Position numbers and translations under genes: made by a program
The notes under the pieces: generated by a model
Told to the model about the DNA's origin: nothing
The model's database searches: none
Seen by the model: the letters and a program-made list of their open reading frames with translations, nothing else
In this document: in pieces, positions 8,274 to 16,482 of the stretch
Position numbering within the stretch: position 1 is the first letter of the stretch
Layout: the number at the start of each line of letters is the position of its first letter
Assembly (NCBI RefSeq): GCF_014205835.1
Contig: NZ_JACHCQ010000029.1
Location: 1-64,000, forward strand
DNA length: 64,000 nucleotides
Source of the DNA: Pedobacter sp. AK013
GTDB taxonomy: Bacteria; Bacteroidota; Bacteroidia; Sphingobacteriales; Sphingobacteriaceae
Reading direction: 5' to 3'

Positions 8274-8385
8274 AAAGTTCATTGATTCAGTAGTCATTAG
8301 TTTATTGGGTTAACTGTATAAACTGGTTAATCGGTTAACTGTTGATATGAGCTAGAACTTCTGACATCCGACTTCGGACTCAAGT

Positions 8386-9096
8386 CTACTTCCCCTTCCC
8401 TAACGTATCCGTAAATTTCTTCGAAGATTCTTTAATGTATTTGATGTAATCGTAACTATTCCAATACTGTGCTTTATCAAACTCAGGACGGCAGTTTAAC
8501 ATGTATTTCTCTAGGGTATCACCTCTTAATTCGGTGTTGTTTTTAATGATACTCTGGTTGAAGTATACGTCAATCTGCGATTGTTTAATTTCATTGTCGG
8601 CATACCTGCCAAATCTCCGTGCATTTTTAGGATCAGTACCAATTAAGTTGTATAGCGCATTTAACGGACTGAATATAGCCGACAAAAGCGTTGTTTTCCC
8701 ACCGTTATACACTCCCTTGTTTTTAAACTCCTGCTTAATTTCGTCTAGATCCTGTTTTTTGGTATTTCCCCTAATGGTAACATCGGCTAGCGTGGTACTT
8801 CCTCTAACCAGATAAATTACCAGATCTTTTTCGCTGTTTACCACCACACGCTGATCGATCAGATCCCTTTTAATTACCAGCAGCGTATCGCCGATTCTGG
8901 CTTTTAACTGGAACATGCCAATATCATTACTGCCCACACCGATGCCGGTGCGCAGATTGGTAATTTCGGATAAGGCAATCCTAATATTCGAACCTTTTTC
9001 GATCACCACACCTTTCACAATAAAATCCTGTGCCTTTACGAAAAAGCTGATTGAGGTAAAAACAAATAGTATAACGGCAAATTTAAAGTTTTTCAT
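8386..9096 (-). CDS. secreted carboxypeptidase-regulatory-like domain protein (paralogue 3 of 3)
   Basis: A 236-residue protein with signal peptide MKNFKFAVILFVFTSISFF then VKAQ. A beta-sandwich domain of the CarboxypepD_reg-like type follows (VKGVVIEKGSNIRIALSEIT, then VGSNDIGMFQLKARIGDTL). The C-terminal half is helical, with the pattern NARRFGRYADNEIK and ending YIKYIKESSKKFTDTL. It is the last of three tandem paralogues in one operon, 6 bp after the previous gene. Such domains usually occur at the N-terminus of TonB-dependent receptors; here they stand alone. The function is unknown and a periplasmic location is inferred. Confidence 0.8.
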   Translation of the reverse strand: MKNFKFAVILFVFTSISFFVKAQDFIVKGVVIEKGSNIRIALSEITNLRTGIGVGSNDIGMFQLKARIGDTLLVIKRDLIDQRVVVNSEKDLVIYLVRGSTTLADVTIRGNTKKQDLDEIKQEFKNKGVYNGGKTTLLSAIFSPLNALYNLIGTDPKNARRFGRYADNEIKQSQIDVYFNQSIIKNNTELRGDTLEKYMLNCRPEFDKAQYWNSYDYIKYIKESSKKFTDTLGKGK

Positions 9097-9102
9097 GGTG
9101 TG

Positions 9103-9819
9103 TTAATTTATATGTTTCAAAGTATCGGTATATTTCTTAGCCGATTCTTTGATGTATTTAACAGCATCGTAATTGCTCCAATTAATGGTCATGCTGCGTG
9201 TTGGGTAATAATCGAGCAGAAATTTGTCGAGGTCTTTCCCTTTTAATGTGGTATTATTTGAAACCAGGCTTTTATTGAAGAATTTATCCACTTCCATTAA
9301 GCCTAATTCCTTTTTGTAATAACGGTTAAAGTTACGTGCCCTGGCCGGTGTTTTCCCAAATAATTCGTAGAAAAACGTTAACGGACTACCACCGAAGGGA
9401 TTTAATAAAATTAACGGAGGCTTACCTTCAAAAAATGATCCATTTCTTTTAAAGTCGCGCTTAACACTCTCCATCTCCTGCTTTTTAGTCTGGCCTTTGA
9501 CCGTTACCTCTTCAAGCATGGTGCTCCCTCTTTGTAAATATACCACCAGGTCATCATCGGTATTTATCACCAATTTCTGATCGGTTAAATTTTTCTTAGT
9601 AATCAACAAAGTATCACCAATCTTGGCCTTTAGCAGAAACATCCCGATATCATTACTGTTAGCCCCCATTTTACTACGTAAATTAGTTATCAAAGCCAAA
9701 GCAACACGCACATTAGAGCCTTTTTCTATCACCACGCCCTTCAACACAAAATCCTGTGCTGTGACAGCTAAGCCTTGCATTAAGATGATGAGTAACAGAA
9801 TAGCTTTTAACGGTTTCAT
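9103..9819 (-). CDS. secreted carboxypeptidase-regulatory-like domain protein (paralogue 2 of 3)
   Basis: A 238-residue protein with the same architecture as its neighbours: signal peptide ending AVTAQ, domain VLKGVVIEKGSNVRVALALI, strand GANSNDIGMFLLKAKIGDTL. The linker STMLEEVTVKGQTKKQEMES and the tail YDAVKYIKESAKKYTDTL match the other two. Its tail contains a hydrophobic insert (PPLILLNPFGGSPLTFFYEL) not matched in detail elsewhere. It starts 4 bp after the stop of the upstream paralogue, so translation is likely coupled. Confidence 0.8.
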   Translation of the reverse strand: MKPLKAILLLIILMQGLAVTAQDFVLKGVVIEKGSNVRVALALITNLRSKMGANSNDIGMFLLKAKIGDTLLITKKNLTDQKLVINTDDDLVVYLQRGSTMLEEVTVKGQTKKQEMESVKRDFKRNGSFFEGKPPLILLNPFGGSPLTFFYELFGKTPARARNFNRYYKKELGLMEVDKFFNKSLVSNNTTLKGKDLDKFLLDYYPTRSMTINWSNYDAVKYIKESAKKYTDTLKHIN

Positions 9820-9823
9820 TTTA

Positions 9824-10537
9824 TTATAATGAGGTGTTCAAAGTATCTAAATACTGTTTTGCAGATTTTTTGATGTAATCAGCGGCATCATAAGTATTCC
9901 AGTTTTTAATCTGTTTATGTTTCGGTCTATAATCCAACATAAACTTATTAAGTTGCTTTCCTGTTAAACTGGTGTTATTTTTAACCAGGCTGGCATTAAA
10001 AAACCGGTCTATTTCCAACTCTTTTGTCTCGTTATCATAATAGCGGTCAAAACGTTTTGCATTTTTTCGTTCTGCGCTAAACAGCTCCATTATTGCGGCC
10101 AATGGGTAACGCACATAATAAAGCGGGTTTCTCTTTTTACCATAAAAATAAGTTTTCTTACGGTGCTCTAACCTAACAGCTGATAGGTTTTGTTGTTTGT
10201 TTTCTGCCTTAATTGTTACATCATCAAGCAGCATATCGGCCCTAACCAGGTTAATAACAAGATCCTGATTGTCAGGCACCACCACATAAATATTATCGAA
10301 ATGCCTTTTGGTAATCAATAGGGTATCTCCAGGTTTGGCTTTCACCTGAAAGAACCCCATATCGTTACTTCCTACCGCTTGTTTATTATTAATATTGGTT
10401 ACCACAGCTAATGCAATACGGATTTGAGTTCCTTTTTCCAAAATAACTCCTTTTGCTGATGTAATTTGAGCGAGCGTTTTTTTAGGTAAAATGAACAATA
10501 GCAATGAAAGTGATAACGTGATCAAAAATGCTTTCAT
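9824..10537 (-). CDS. secreted carboxypeptidase-regulatory-like domain protein (paralogue 1 of 3)
   Basis: A 237-residue protein, first gene of the three-gene operon and divergent from plsC. The signal peptide (MKAFLITLSLSLLLFILP) ends near LAQI. The domain reads AKGVILEKGTQIRIALAVVT and VGSNDMGFFQVKAKPGDTL. The conserved C-terminal block is AERKNAKRFDRYYDNETKEL, then YIKKSAKQYLDTL. All three proteins keep the DIGMF/DMGFF and RYY-(D/K)-NE/KE motifs, so the family has two conserved parts. It is more diverged from the other two than they are from each other by eye. The function is unknown. Confidence 0.8.
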   Translation of the reverse strand: MKAFLITLSLSLLLFILPKKTLAQITSAKGVILEKGTQIRIALAVVTNINNKQAVGSNDMGFFQVKAKPGDTLLITKRHFDNIYVVVPDNQDLVINLVRADMLLDDVTIKAENKQQNLSAVRLEHRKKTYFYGKKRNPLYYVRYPLAAIMELFSAERKNAKRFDRYYDNETKELEIDRFFNASLVKNNTSLTGKQLNKFMLDYRPKHKQIKNWNTYDAADYIKKSAKQYLDTLNTSL

Positions 10538-10607
10538 ATCTATAAGATATTTTTTGTAAAATTAACATTTGTTAACCTTGTAAACTGTTAAATAAACGTT
10601 AATAATC

Positions 10608-11336
10608 ATGAGAAAACTAATGGGTGGATTTTATTTACTCTATTCGGCAATTGTATTTTTTATACTCATGCTTATCGTTTGCCCTTTTATTCTGATCAGT
10701 ACAGGTATTTTTAAGGAAAAAACAGGAAGAAAAATTTCATTCTATTTTTTAAAATTCTGGGCCTGGAGCTTTAGTCTTTTAACTTTTCTATGGTTTTCTG
10801 CCGACGGAGAAAAAATTGACACTTCGCGGGCTAATATCTACGTTGGCAATCACAGTTCGTTTTTAGATGCTGTTGCCATTGTAATCTGCATTCCACAGGC
10901 TTTTAGTCCGCTGGGGAAGGTAGAAATGCTTAAAATCCCAGTATTTGGTTGGATTTACAAACGTTTGGTCGTGATGATTGATCGAAGTAGCAGAGAAAGC
11001 TGCGATCATTCTGTAGCTGAATTAAGAAAAGACCTGGCTGATGGTCAATCAATTTTGATTTTTCCAGAGGGCACGATGAATAAATCCAATCAGCCTCTAA
11101 ATCCATTTTATGATGGGGCCTTCCGCTTAGCCATAGAAACCCAAACACCGATTTTACCTTTTGCGATATTGAACAGTAAAGCGCATTTCCCAAGAACAGA
11201 CCCACTTTTATTAAATCCAGGCCTGATTAGAACTGTATTTGGCGAAGCCATTGAGGTGAAGGGTTTAGTAGCAGAGGATCTGGAAGAATTGAAAGCAAAA
11301 ACTTTTAAGGCTATATTGAGCATGTTGGAAAAGTAG
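10608..11336 (+). CDS. plsC: 1-acyl-sn-glycerol-3-phosphate acyltransferase
   Basis: A 242-residue membrane-associated enzyme that acylates lysophosphatidate to phosphatidate in phospholipid synthesis. An N-terminal hydrophobic segment at about residues 8-30 is followed by a second near 45-65. The catalytic HX4D motif is NHSSFLDAV and the substrate motif is FPEGTMNKS. The gene stands alone between the divergent paralogue operon and a repeat element. It could also be a related lysophospholipid acyltransferase; the PlsC-fold call is secure. Confidence 0.9.
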   Translation: MRKLMGGFYLLYSAIVFFILMLIVCPFILISTGIFKEKTGRKISFYFLKFWAWSFSLLTFLWFSADGEKIDTSRANIYVGNHSSFLDAVAIVICIPQAFSPLGKVEMLKIPVFGWIYKRLVVMIDRSSRESCDHSVAELRKDLADGQSILIFPEGTMNKSNQPLNPFYDGAFRLAIETQTPILPFAILNSKAHFPRTDPLLLNPGLIRTVFGEAIEVKGLVAEDLEELKAKTFKAILSMLEK

Positions 11337-11341
11337 CCTCA

Positions 11342-11524
11342 TTTATTATTAGGAAATGAGGGCTCCGGCACTTTTGGCTTAATCAGTCCTGCTTTATTCC
11401 GATGAAGGATCGGAATGTTCACTCCCATCAGGTTTAGGAAAGCCCACAGTGCAGCGAAAACTTGTAATGAAAAGTGGGGCTGCAATCCCCGAAGAAATAC
11501 TGAACGCTGATTTTCTAATTATAA
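11342..11524 (-). repeat. copy C of a repeat family with terminal inverted repeats
   Basis: The left end is TTATTATTAGGAAATGA; the right end, read on the other strand, is TTATAATTAGAAAATCA, so the two form imperfect terminal inverted repeats. Read on the minus strand it shares, in the same order, motifs with the two copies at 47.8-48.3 kb: the CAGTATTTCTTCGG block, a G/C-rich hairpin and CCTGATGGGAGTGAACAT. The centre is shorter and more diverged. It fills most of the plsC-yicC gap. Confidence 0.65.
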
Positions 11525-11595
11525 AGCTATTTTATCCGACAAGCTATAACTCTGGCTCCTCAACCATTATTATTTCTCCTTTCGGCTTAAAACCC

Positions 11596-11603
11596 TATCT
11601 TTG
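11596..11603 (+). promoter_or_regulatory. TATCTTTG promoter box of yicC, 3 bp from the start codon
   Basis: TATCTTTG is a perfect TAnnTTTG box. The yicC ATG starts at 11607, so the predicted transcript would begin at or within a few bases of the start codon (leaderless or nearly so). Confidence 0.6.
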
Positions 11604-11606
11604 CGC

Positions 11607-12482
11607 ATGATAAAATCCATGACAGGATACGGCTTAGCAACAGCCGATTATGCAAATGCAAAGTATAGTGTCGAAATCAAATCGCTCAACAGTAAATTCC
11701 TGGAGCTGAATTTAAAATACCCTAAAGCTTTTTCAGATAAAGAGCTGATCCTGCGCAACATCTGCAGTAAAGACATCGAAAGAGGAAAAGTAAGTTTAAG
11801 CATCAATGTAGAACGTACCAATGGTGAAGTTACTGGTGCCACTATCAATACCGCGTTATTAAGCCACTACTACAAACAACTTATTGCCGTTAATAACGAA
11901 TTAGGTGCTGAGAGCAGCAACTTATTACAAACCGCATTAACTTTTCCTGATGTAATCAGTTACAAGGAAGAAAGTGTAAGTGAGGATGAGTGGAACCATT
12001 TATTTCAGATTTTCACCTCGGCTTTGGCCAATTTCAATAAATTCAGAGAAGATGAAGGCGCTGTTTTAAAGGCCGATTTAGAACTGAGAATTAAAAATAT
12101 TCTTTCTTATTTTAAATCTGTTGAAGAGTTAGAGCCTAAAAGAATTACAGCAATCCGTGATAAATTTGCCCAGTTTTTGGATGATGCGGTAGGCAAAGTA
12201 AACATTGATCAGAACCGTTTCGAACAGGAATTGATTTATTACATCGATAAAATTGATATTACCGAAGAAAAAACACGTTTAAAAAGCCATTGCGATTATT
12301 TCTTGCAAACTTTAGCAAGCAAAGAAGCAAACGGCAAAAAAATGGGTTTCATTTCTCAGGAAATTGGACGGGAAATTAATACCATGGGGGCAAAAGCAAA
12401 TGATGCACAGATGCAACAGTTTGTGGTAGGAATGAAAGAAGAATTAGAAAAGATAAAAGAACAGTTATTAAACGTATTATAA
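11607..12482 (+). CDS. YicC/YloC family endoribonuclease
   Basis: A 291-residue cytoplasmic protein. The N-terminus MIKSMTGYGLATADY is the family hallmark and fixes the start at ATG 11607 rather than at the upstream TTG. The C-terminal half carries the DUF1732 region (KKMGFISQEIGREINTMGAK). Family members are endoribonucleases acting on RNA. It precedes gmk, the classic yicC-gmk arrangement, although here a repeat-like string separates them by 68 bp. Confidence 0.93.
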   Translation: MIKSMTGYGLATADYANAKYSVEIKSLNSKFLELNLKYPKAFSDKELILRNICSKDIERGKVSLSINVERTNGEVTGATINTALLSHYYKQLIAVNNELGAESSNLLQTALTFPDVISYKEESVSEDEWNHLFQIFTSALANFNKFREDEGAVLKADLELRIKNILSYFKSVEELEPKRITAIRDKFAQFLDDAVGKVNIDQNRFEQELIYYIDKIDITEEKTRLKSHCDYFLQTLASKEANGKKMGFISQEIGREINTMGAKANDAQMQQFVVGMKEELEKIKEQLLNVL

Positions 12483-12550
12483 GGAGAAAGACTAAAGACT
12501 AAAGCATAAAGCAGCTTTGGTCTTTTAGCTTTTTGCTTTCAGCTTACAAA

Positions 12551-13120
12551 ATGAAACAAGGCAAATTAATCATATTTTCAGCACCATCAGGAGCAGGTAA
12601 AACCACTATAGTACATCATTTATTAACGAAATTTCCTGAGCTGAGTTTTTCTATTTCTGCCACTACGCGCGAATTGAGAGGCGCTGAAACACACGAAAAC
12701 GATTACTATTTTATTAGCAAAGAAGAGTTTTTACACAAAGTTGCCCGTCAGGAATTTGTAGAGTTCGAAGAGGTTTATAACGGAACCTTTTACGGCACCT
12801 TGCGTTCAGAAATAGAACGTATCTGGAATGAAGGCAAACATGTAATTTTCGACATTGATGTAGAGGGCGGTTTGCGTTTAAAAAGAAAATACGAAGATGA
12901 TGCATTGGCGATTTTTGTTCAGCCACCATCGCTGGAAGTATTGAAAGAACGTTTAAGCGGCCGTGGAACAGATAGCCCTGAAAAATTGCAGGAACGTTTT
13001 ATCAAAGCCGAAAAAGAACTGCTTTATGCTGACAAATTCGATGTGGTCTTAAAAAATTTCGATCTTAATACAGCCTGTGCAGAAGCGGAGAAATTGGTAG
13101 GGGATTTTTTAAAAAGTTAA
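12551..13120 (+). CDS. gmk: guanylate kinase
   Basis: A 189-residue enzyme phosphorylating GMP to GDP with ATP. The P-loop is APSGAGKTT (residues 10-18), the GMP-binding region is STTRELRGAETHENDYYFIS-like with ENDYYF, and the lid contains ERLSGRGTDS. The start is ATG 12551 (MKQGKLIIF); an in-frame TTG 18 bp upstream lies inside a repeat-like string and is not used by relatives. The stop codon falls inside a dispersed repeat, GTTAACAG, that recurs at 46.9 kb. Confidence 0.96.
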   Translation: MKQGKLIIFSAPSGAGKTTIVHHLLTKFPELSFSISATTRELRGAETHENDYYFISKEEFLHKVARQEFVEFEEVYNGTFYGTLRSEIERIWNEGKHVIFDIDVEGGLRLKRKYEDDALAIFVQPPSLEVLKERLSGRGTDSPEKLQERFIKAEKELLYADKFDVVLKNFDLNTACAEAEKLVGDFLKS

Positions 13121-13145
13121 CAGTTTGTAATTTCCAATTTTCAGT
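13116..13145. repeat. dispersed intergenic 30-bp repeat
   Basis: GTTAACAG, five variable bases, then AATTTCCAATTTTCAGT; 27 of 30 positions match 46891-46920. The repeat supplies the gmk stop codon (TAA 13118-13120). Confidence 0.7.
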
Positions 13146-13190
13146 TCACGGTGCATAGGGGAGTTATTCTTTAAATATAAAAATCAATCT

Positions 13191-13559
13191 ATGGGCGATT
13201 TTTCTGATCTATTAGTTTATAAGAAGTCATTTGAATTGGCTATGACTATTTTCGAGCTTAGCAAATCTTTTCCAAAAGATGAAATGTACTCATTAACAGA
13301 TCAGATTAGAAGATCCTCGCGATCTACAAATATTTGTTTAGTTGAAGCCTATAGGAAACGAAGATATAAAGCCCACTTCATTAGTAAGCTTTCGGATAGC
13401 GACATGGAGAATAGTGAAACTAAAGGCTGGTTAAAATTTGCTTTCGAGTGTAAATACCTTTCAGAAGACCAATACGAGAAATTAACCACTCAAAGCGATG
13501 AGGTTGGAAAACTCCTGAACCACATGATGAGCAACCCCGAAAAGTATGGTGTTGCTTAA
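13191..13559 (+). CDS. four-helix bundle protein (23S rRNA intervening-sequence family)
   Basis: A 122-residue all-helical protein. It matches the family found in 23S rRNA intervening sequences and as free genes: DLLVYKKSFELAMTIFELSK, then LTDQIRRSSRSTNICLVEAY, and the C-terminal helix with LLNHMMSNPEKYG. The Arg-rich RRSSRS motif and the spacing of the helices are characteristic. No enzymatic activity is established. It interrupts the gmk-nadD pair and is bordered on both sides by dispersed repeat strings, suggesting that it entered as a small mobile cassette. Confidence 0.85.
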   Translation: MGDFSDLLVYKKSFELAMTIFELSKSFPKDEMYSLTDQIRRSSRSTNICLVEAYRKRRYKAHFISKLSDSDMENSETKGWLKFAFECKYLSEDQYEKLTTQSDEVGKLLNHMMSNPEKYGVA

Positions 13560-13606
13560 CTGTTTTATTGATTAGTATTATCCAATTCAAAATTGTTAAC
13601 TGAAAA

Positions 13607-14203
13607 ATGTCAACTGAAAACCGCCAACTAAAAACCGGTCTTTTCTTCGGTTCATATAACCCCATCCATACCGGACACTTAATTATTGCAAATTACATGG
13701 CTAACCATACCGAGCTTGATGAAGTGTGGTTGGTGGTTTCTCCGCACAATCCTTTAAAGGATAAAAGTGGCCTGACCAATATGTACGATCGTTTGGAAAT
13801 GGCCAAATTGGCTACCGAAAATGCAGAACATATCCGGGTGAGTGATATTGAGTTTGCATTGCCACAACCCTCCTACACTATTGATACCTTAACTTATCTG
13901 CGTGAAAAATATCCTGAAAAGGAATTTGTGCTGATTATGGGGGCTGATAATCTGGTTTCATTCAAAAAGTGGAAAAACTACGAGGTACTTTTAAGAAACT
14001 ATCAGATTTATGTTTATCCACGCCCTGAAGCGAATGTGAGCGAATGGGAAAATCACCCCTCCATCACTTTTACCCAAACCCCTTTAATGGAAATTTCTTC
14101 AACCTTTATTCGCAAGGCAATTAAAGCGCGAAAGAATGTTCAGTTTTTCCTTCCCGATAAGGTAATTGATTTTATTGAAGGTAAAGGAATGTATAAATCT
14201 TAA
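13607..14203 (+). CDS. nadD: nicotinate-nucleotide adenylyltransferase
   Basis: A 198-residue enzyme that adenylates nicotinate mononucleotide in NAD synthesis. The nucleotidyltransferase motif GSYNPIHTGHLIIAN lies near residues 15-29 and the C-terminal ISSTFIRKAIK motif near 165. The family normally starts just before KTGLFFGS. Here no start codon is available there, and the only in-frame ATG is 13607, which adds about eight residues (MSTENRQL) encoded by a repeat-like CAACTGAAAA string. The start is therefore likely but unusual. Confidence 0.93.
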   Translation: MSTENRQLKTGLFFGSYNPIHTGHLIIANYMANHTELDEVWLVVSPHNPLKDKSGLTNMYDRLEMAKLATENAEHIRVSDIEFALPQPSYTIDTLTYLREKYPEKEFVLIMGADNLVSFKKWKNYEVLLRNYQIYVYPRPEANVSEWENHPSITFTQTPLMEISSTFIRKAIKARKNVQFFLPDKVIDFIEGKGMYKS

Positions 14204-14315
14204 CCAGAGCGTACCTTTTCTTAAAACCTACTGTATTAAATCGATTACTTGGATTAGTTTTTGTTTAATTCGCCTTTTGATTATTAATTTAGCAGCAGCT
14301 GATACAACAAAACAC

Positions 14316-16016
14316 GTGAGAAAAAATTTATTTATACTTATTGCCCTTTGCGGTACCGCATTTTCTACAAGTGCACAACAAAAAAGCTATTTAGAATTAT
14401 TGGCTAATCAACCTAAATGGGTCGATTCCGTTTTTAATAAACTTAATCGTAGAGAGCGTATTGCACAGATGTTCTTTGTTAGGGCACATACCAATCTGGG
14501 TAAAAAATATACCGATTCAGTTGGCCAGGTGATTAAAAAAGAACAATTAGGTGGGGTTATCTTTTTCCAGGGAGGCCCCGGCCGACAGGTTTTAGCCACC
14601 AATGCCTATCAGAAATTAAGCCGAGTGCCCCTTATTGTCGCAAATGATGGAGAATGGGGCTTGGGCATGCGTTTGGATAGTACCGTTTCTTATCCTTATC
14701 AAATGACTTTAGGAGCCATTCAAAACAAAGAACTTTTGTATAAAATGGGCCTGGAGGTAGCTAAAGATTACAAACGTATCGGCATGCAGATGAATTTAGC
14801 TCCTGATGCCGACATTAATAACAATCCCAAAAACCCCGTTATCAATTATCGTTCTTTCGGCGAAAATAAATACAATGTAGCCAGTAAGGTTGCCGCTTAT
14901 ATGAAAGGCATGCAAGATGGTGGCTTATTAACCACCTTGAAGCACTTTCCAGGTCATGGAGATACCGATGTAGATTCGCATTACGATCTGCCTCAGCTTA
15001 CTTTCTCTGCAACACGTTTGGATACTTTAGAAATGTATCCATTTAAAGAACTGATTAAACAAGGTGCTTCGGGCGTAATGATTGCCCATATGAACATCCC
15101 ATCGTTAGATGCTACACCAAACCTTCCTTCTACCCTATCAAAACCAATTGTTACGGGCATTTTAAAACAAAAATTAGGCTTTAAAGGGTTGATTATTTCG
15201 GACGCAATGGATATGAAAGGCGTGGTAAAATATTTTAAAGATGGCGAAGCTGATTTAATGGGTATCATTGCCGGAAACGATATTATTGAGTTATCTGAAA
15301 ACAGCGATAGAGCTATTAAACTAGTGCGTAAAGCAGTAAGACAAGATCGTGTAAGCATGGCCGAAATAGACCATAGCGTGCGCAAAATATTAACTGCAAA
15401 ATACTGGGCTGGCCTGGCCAAGCGCGATACCATTGTAACCCAAGGCATTATTGCGGGAGTTAACCGCAATGCGAGCAATGCCTTGGTACAAGAGCTGGCC
15501 AATGCATCGGTAACTTTATTAAAAGGTAAAGATTATATTAAACGTCTTATTCCGATCAGAAGAACAGCCATTATCAGTATTGGTGTACCTTCGGTAACCA
15601 CTTTCCAAAAAGAGATTTCAAAAGGTTACTATAACTCTGTTTATTATGTATTGGATAAAGATGCAAGTGCTACACAGATTTCGAACATTGCCCGCGAAAT
15701 AGGTGCATTTGATCAGGTGATTGTAGGTATTCATGATAGCAGATCGAGACCAGCGAATAACATTCCGCTAAATGCAGGCGTAAAAAACTTTATCAAAGAG
15801 TTATCGGCTAAAAATGCTGTTTTTGCTTTGTTCGCCAATCCGTATAACCTGGCTGGTTTATCAGGTTTAGAAAACAGTAAAGGTTTGGTTGTGGCTTACC
15901 AGAAAGAAGATTTTATGCAGATTTCTGCCGCAGCGGTAATTAATAACCGATTAGTGCCAACAGGTAAATTACCGGTAAGTGTAGCGCCGTTTTATAAATT
16001 TGGAGATGGCCTTTAA
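14316..16016 (+). CDS. secreted glycoside hydrolase family 3 (NagZ-like beta-N-acetylhexosaminidase)
   Basis: A 566-residue protein starting at GTG 14316, chosen because it gives a proper signal peptide (RKNLFILIALCGTAFSTSAQ); the longer frame upstream has no family similarity. The GH3 N-terminal barrel carries the hexosaminidase signature KHFPGHGDTDVDSH (from residue 209) with its Asp/His pair. The nucleophile is Asp296 in IISDAMDM. After about residue 380 a smaller C-terminal domain follows. Many Bacteroidetes relatives are fused to a serine beta-lactamase-like domain; that domain is absent here. Likely role: removing GlcNAc from peptidoglycan fragments or oligosaccharides in the periplasm. 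Confidence 0.88.
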   Translation: MRKNLFILIALCGTAFSTSAQQKSYLELLANQPKWVDSVFNKLNRRERIAQMFFVRAHTNLGKKYTDSVGQVIKKEQLGGVIFFQGGPGRQVLATNAYQKLSRVPLIVANDGEWGLGMRLDSTVSYPYQMTLGAIQNKELLYKMGLEVAKDYKRIGMQMNLAPDADINNNPKNPVINYRSFGENKYNVASKVAAYMKGMQDGGLLTTLKHFPGHGDTDVDSHYDLPQLTFSATRLDTLEMYPFKELIKQGASGVMIAHMNIPSLDATPNLPSTLSKPIVTGILKQKLGFKGLIISDAMDMKGVVKYFKDGEADLMGIIAGNDIIELSENSDRAIKLVRKAVRQDRVSMAEIDHSVRKILTAKYWAGLAKRDTIVTQGIIAGVNRNASNALVQELANASVTLLKGKDYIKRLIPIRRTAIISIGVPSVTTFQKEISKGYYNSVYYVLDKDASATQISNIAREIGAFDQVIVGIHDSRSRPANNIPLNAGVKNFIKELSAKNAVFALFANPYNLAGLSGLENSKGLVVAYQKEDFMQISAAAVINNRLVPTGKLPVSVAPFYKFGDGL

Positions 16017-16049
16017 CCACACCAAAGCGGTTGTACCATAACTATAGAT

Positions 16050-16119
16050 TGTCATCATGAGCTTGTCGAAAGACTTATTTAAATGCCCATTGAGGTGTTT
16101 CGACAGGCTCAACATGACA
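16050..16119. repeat. dispersed palindromic repeat (TGTCAT...ATGACA type)
   Basis: The left arm TGTCATCATGAGCTTGTCG and the right arm (read in reverse) TGTCATGTTGAGCCTGTCG are near-identical inverted copies of about 25 bp, separated by about 20 bp. This is a common intergenic palindrome type in Bacteroidetes genomes. It fills most of the GH3-acidic protein gap. Confidence 0.75.
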
Positions 16120-16271
16120 TACATAATCTAAAGAGAAATTGTTTTCAAGATAAAGCCTCTTTATGAGCAAAAAAATAGAATATTAATAGATTGTCTCTTA
16201 CTTTAGTCTTTTAGCTTTCCCCAAAACAATTTCGCACTCAAAACGATTATCTAATATAAAACCTTAATGTT

Positions 16272-16481
16272 ATGATAGATCCAGAAGATGATAATTATTC
16301 GAACGATCCTAACGATGCCTTACACAGAGAGGACGATGTAGAAAATATCAATGAAATTAATGGCGACAATACCAGTATCGAACATGATAAAGATCTGCTG
16401 GAGCAAGCCGATGAAGCTTCAAGAGCTTCTTATGAGTTGAACCTCGATGATGAGGTGGACGAAGATGAATTAGACGATTAA
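16272..16481 (+). CDS. small highly acidic protein
   Basis: A 69-residue protein in which roughly 40 percent of residues are Asp or Glu and only a few are basic. It starts MIDPEDDNYSNDPND and ends DDEVDEDELDD. No signal peptide, membrane segment or cysteine is seen. It looks disordered. A strong terminator directly follows its stop codon, which supports a real transcript. No family function is recognised; nucleic-acid mimicry or a solubility role would be speculation. Confidence 0.65.
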   Translation: MIDPEDDNYSNDPNDALHREDDVENINEINGDNTSIEHDKDLLEQADEASRASYELNLDDEVDEDELDD

Positions 16482-16482
16482 C

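Noticed and set aside
14166-14315. 50-codon N-terminal extension of the GH3 frame
   Set aside because: It overlaps nadD and destroys the signal peptide position; GTG 14316 gives a normal secreted protein.
14993-15502. 169-codon minus-strand frame opposite the GH3 gene
   Set aside because: Antisense to conserved GH3 catalytic codons; no natural protein features.
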